A stretch of 24,608 bases of DNA. Source: RGIG6374 sp045600965. Its GTDB lineage: Bacteria; Bacteroidota; Bacteroidia; Bacteroidales; UBA932. The notes under the pieces were generated by a model. That model searched no databases. It saw only the letters and a program-made list of their open reading frames with translations, and was not told the DNA's origin. Where the stretch lies: NCBI GenBank assembly GCA_045600965.1, contig JAZRYW010000024.1, positions 1-24,608 of the forward strand, written 5' to 3'. Below, piece after piece: positions 23,493 to 24,608 of this stretch; positions within the stretch are counted from its first letter, which is position 1; the number at the start of each line of letters is the position of its first letter. A program made the position numbers and the translations under genes.

Positions 23493-23563
23493 TGAGGTAT
23501 GGTGTAATGGCAGCACAAGAGATTCTGGTCCTCTTAGTGGCGGTTCGAATCCGTCTACCTCAA
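23493..23563 (+). tRNA. tRNA-Gln (anticodon CTG)
   Basis: A cloverleaf fits: acceptor TGAGGTA (23493-23499) with TACCTCA (23556-23562); D arm GTGT/GCAC; anticodon loop TTCTGGT with anticodon CTG; T arm GGCGG/CCGTC around TTCGAAT (23544-23550). The anticodon stem has one A/C mismatch at its base next to the loop. CCA is not encoded, as is usual in this phylum. A promoter precedes and a terminator follows. Confidence 0.93.
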
Positions 23564-23567
23564 CTTC

Positions 23568-23615
23568 AAAGAGGATGATCTGAAAAGTCCGCGGACTTGA
23601 AGGTCATCCTCTTTT
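23568..23615 (+). terminator. Intrinsic terminator after tRNA-Gln
   Basis: AAAGAGGATGA (23568-23578) pairs perfectly with TCATCCTCTTT (23604-23614); an inner palindrome AGTCCGCGGACT (23586-23597) extends the structure. A short T-run ends it. Confidence 0.8.
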
Positions 23616-23647
23616 CGATTGAATCCCGGGCCTGAGAACCGGCAAAG

Positions 23648-23678
23648 TTTGTAAGAAGTCAGAAAAACATTATCTTTG
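23648..23678 (+). promoter_or_regulatory. Promoter of the AAA ATPase gene
   Basis: TTTG (23648-23651), 19 nt, then TATCTTTG (23671-23678), a full consensus match of the same design as the tRNA promoter. Confidence 0.75.
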
Positions 23679-23680
23679 CA

Positions 23681-23703
23681 ACGGCTGTGAAATTTACAGC
23701 CGT
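23681..23703 (+). promoter_or_regulatory. 5' leader hairpin before the AAA ATPase gene
   Basis: ACGGCTGT (23681-23688) pairs with ACAGCCGT (23696-23703), loop GAAATTT. It begins 2 nt after the -7 box, so it lies at or just after the transcription start and ends 15 nt before the ATG. It could be an operator or a stability hairpin. Confidence 0.5.
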
Positions 23704-23718
23704 GAAAAATTATGGAAT

Positions 23719-24608
23719 ATGATATTTTTTGATAGAAAGGAACAATTGGAAAGCCTCGCCGAGATGAGACGGCGCTCCTACGAGAACCACTCGATGCTGA
23801 CTATCGTTACAGGGCGCAGACGCATCGGCAAGACGACGCTCATCGACAAGGCTGTCGGTGACGAGCCATACGTATACCTGTTCGTCGGAAAGAAGGACGA
23901 ATCCGTTCTCTGTCGGGAATATTCCGTAGAGATACGCCGTAAGCTCGGGATGTTCATCCCCGATGGCATCACATCCTTCGGAAGTCTGTTCGCCCTTCTT
24001 GTGCAGGAGAGCCGCAACCGTAAATTCACCCTGGTCATCGACGAATTTCAGAACTTCACTGACGTGAATCCTTCCGTTTTTTCGGATATCCAGAACCACT
24101 GGGACAAGGGACGCCTTGAGGGGCATATGAACTTCATCGTAAGCGGGTCTGTATACTCTCTGATGACAAGGCTGTTCAAGGATAAGAAGGAACCGCTGTA
24201 CGGCCGTGACGATCTGACAATCAAGCTGCAGCCCTTTGCCCCTTCCGTGCTTCGCGAGATAATGGAAACATACAGTCCGGGGTATTCAGCCGATGACATC
24301 CTCGCGTTATACACCTTTACAGGAGCCATCCCGAAATACATCGAACTCCTTGTTGATGCCGGCGCCCTGACAAAGGACAAGATGATTAATTTCATCGCCC
24401 GTCCTGATTCACCGTTTATCGAGGAAGGCAGGAAACTTCTCGTGAATGAATTCGGGAAGAAATACGGGACGTACTTCTCAATTCTGCAAGCCATATCCGA
24501 GGGGTACAACACTCAGGCACAGATAAAGGATTACCTCGGGAAGAAGAGTGTCGGCGGACATCTGGCCAAGCTTGAGGAGACATATAACCTTGTTGACAAG
24601 AAAAGGCC
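23719..24608 (+). CDS. AAA ATPase (ATPase_2/DUF234 type), 3' end cut by window
   Basis: Reading ATGATATTTTTTGATAGA from 23719 gives at least 296 residues without a stop up to the window edge. Walker A is GRRRIGKTT (32-40), Walker B LVIDEF (105-110), followed by a sensor-like FIVSGS (139-144); a helical region KLQPFAPSVLREIM and GAIPKYIELL follow. From about residue 250 a winged-helix appears (YFSILQAISEGYNTQAQI). This is the ATPase_2 plus DUF234 layout of the STAND-like family frequent in Bacteroidota and archaea, whose members are thought to bind DNA or partners in mobile or defence settings; the role is unknown. It sits directly behind tRNA-Gln with its own promoter and a 5' hairpin. Short minus-strand frames across this region are shadows. 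Confidence 0.85.
   Translation, partial: MIFFDRKEQLESLAEMRRRSYENHSMLTIVTGRRRIGKTTLIDKAVGDEPYVYLFVGKKDESVLCREYSVEIRRKLGMFIPDGITSFGSLFALLVQESRNRKFTLVIDEFQNFTDVNPSVFSDIQNHWDKGRLEGHMNFIVSGSVYSLMTRLFKDKKEPLYGRDDLTIKLQPFAPSVLREIMETYSPGYSADDILALYTFTGAIPKYIELLVDAGALTKDKMINFIARPDSPFIEEGRKLLVNEFGKKYGTYFSILQAISEGYNTQAQIKDYLGKKSVGGHLAKLEETYNLVDKKR

Noticed and set aside
23710..24512. Minus-strand frames opposite the ATPase
   Set aside because: They are shadows; the plus strand encodes a clear AAA ATPase that lacks a stop only because the window ends.
1..24608. CRISPR array, insertion sequence or integrase
   Set aside because: No regularly spaced repeats, transposase or integrase motifs were seen on either strand.

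Overview
The window is a piece of a Bacteroidota chromosome, almost certainly order Bacteroidales. The evidence is the promoter style (TTTG about 19-20 nt upstream of TAnnTTTG, seen at several gene starts), a TonB-dependent receptor paired with a DUF4249 lipoprotein, a DUF2795 protein of the Bacteroidales type, and the lack of strong Shine-Dalgarno sites. Family and genus cannot be fixed from the sequence alone.

Layout. (1) Positions 1 to about 4270 are AT-rich and accessory. They hold a HigB-type toxin (cut by the window edge), a HigA antitoxin fused to an ImmA/IrrE metallopeptidase, a small basic protein, and on the minus strand an AbiEi/AbiEii type IV toxin-antitoxin pair followed by a 70-residue stub that resembles the N-terminus of a much larger helicase-type protein. 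A DUF2795 gene closes this part. (2) Positions 4286-8407 (minus) hold rsgA, translationally coupled to a secreted 970-residue esterase-GH43 fusion, then a frameshifted remnant. (3) Positions 8628-17514 (minus) form one very compact seven-gene run: polyprenyl diphosphate synthase, U32/TrhP-like protein, secreted 199-residue protein, STN-type TonB receptor, DUF4249 lipoprotein, a plug-like secreted protein, and ispF. All junctions are overlaps or gaps of 6 nt or less, so isoprenoid genes bracket an outer-membrane uptake module. (4) Positions 17622-23378 are housekeeping: a split chromate-transporter pair, a small membrane protein, mutL, a rhomboid protease, tsaC (all plus), a YfcE-like phosphoesterase (minus) and rsmE (plus). 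(5) Positions 23493-23563 are tRNA-Gln(CTG) with its own promoter and terminator. It is followed by the start of an ATPase_2/DUF234-type AAA gene that runs off the right edge.

Most noteworthy: the compact operon mixing isoprenoid synthesis with a TonB/DUF4249 module; the AbiE cassette ending in a stub that may derive from a large nucleic-acid-processing protein; the HigB plus HigA-ImmA fusion; a MutL whose endonuclease motif has been replaced; and an orphan gene-start-like leader downstream of ispF. I did not find a clear-cut wholly new system. The TonB/DUF4249 operon and the AbiE stub are the best candidates for something not well described. No CRISPR array, insertion sequence or integrase was found.
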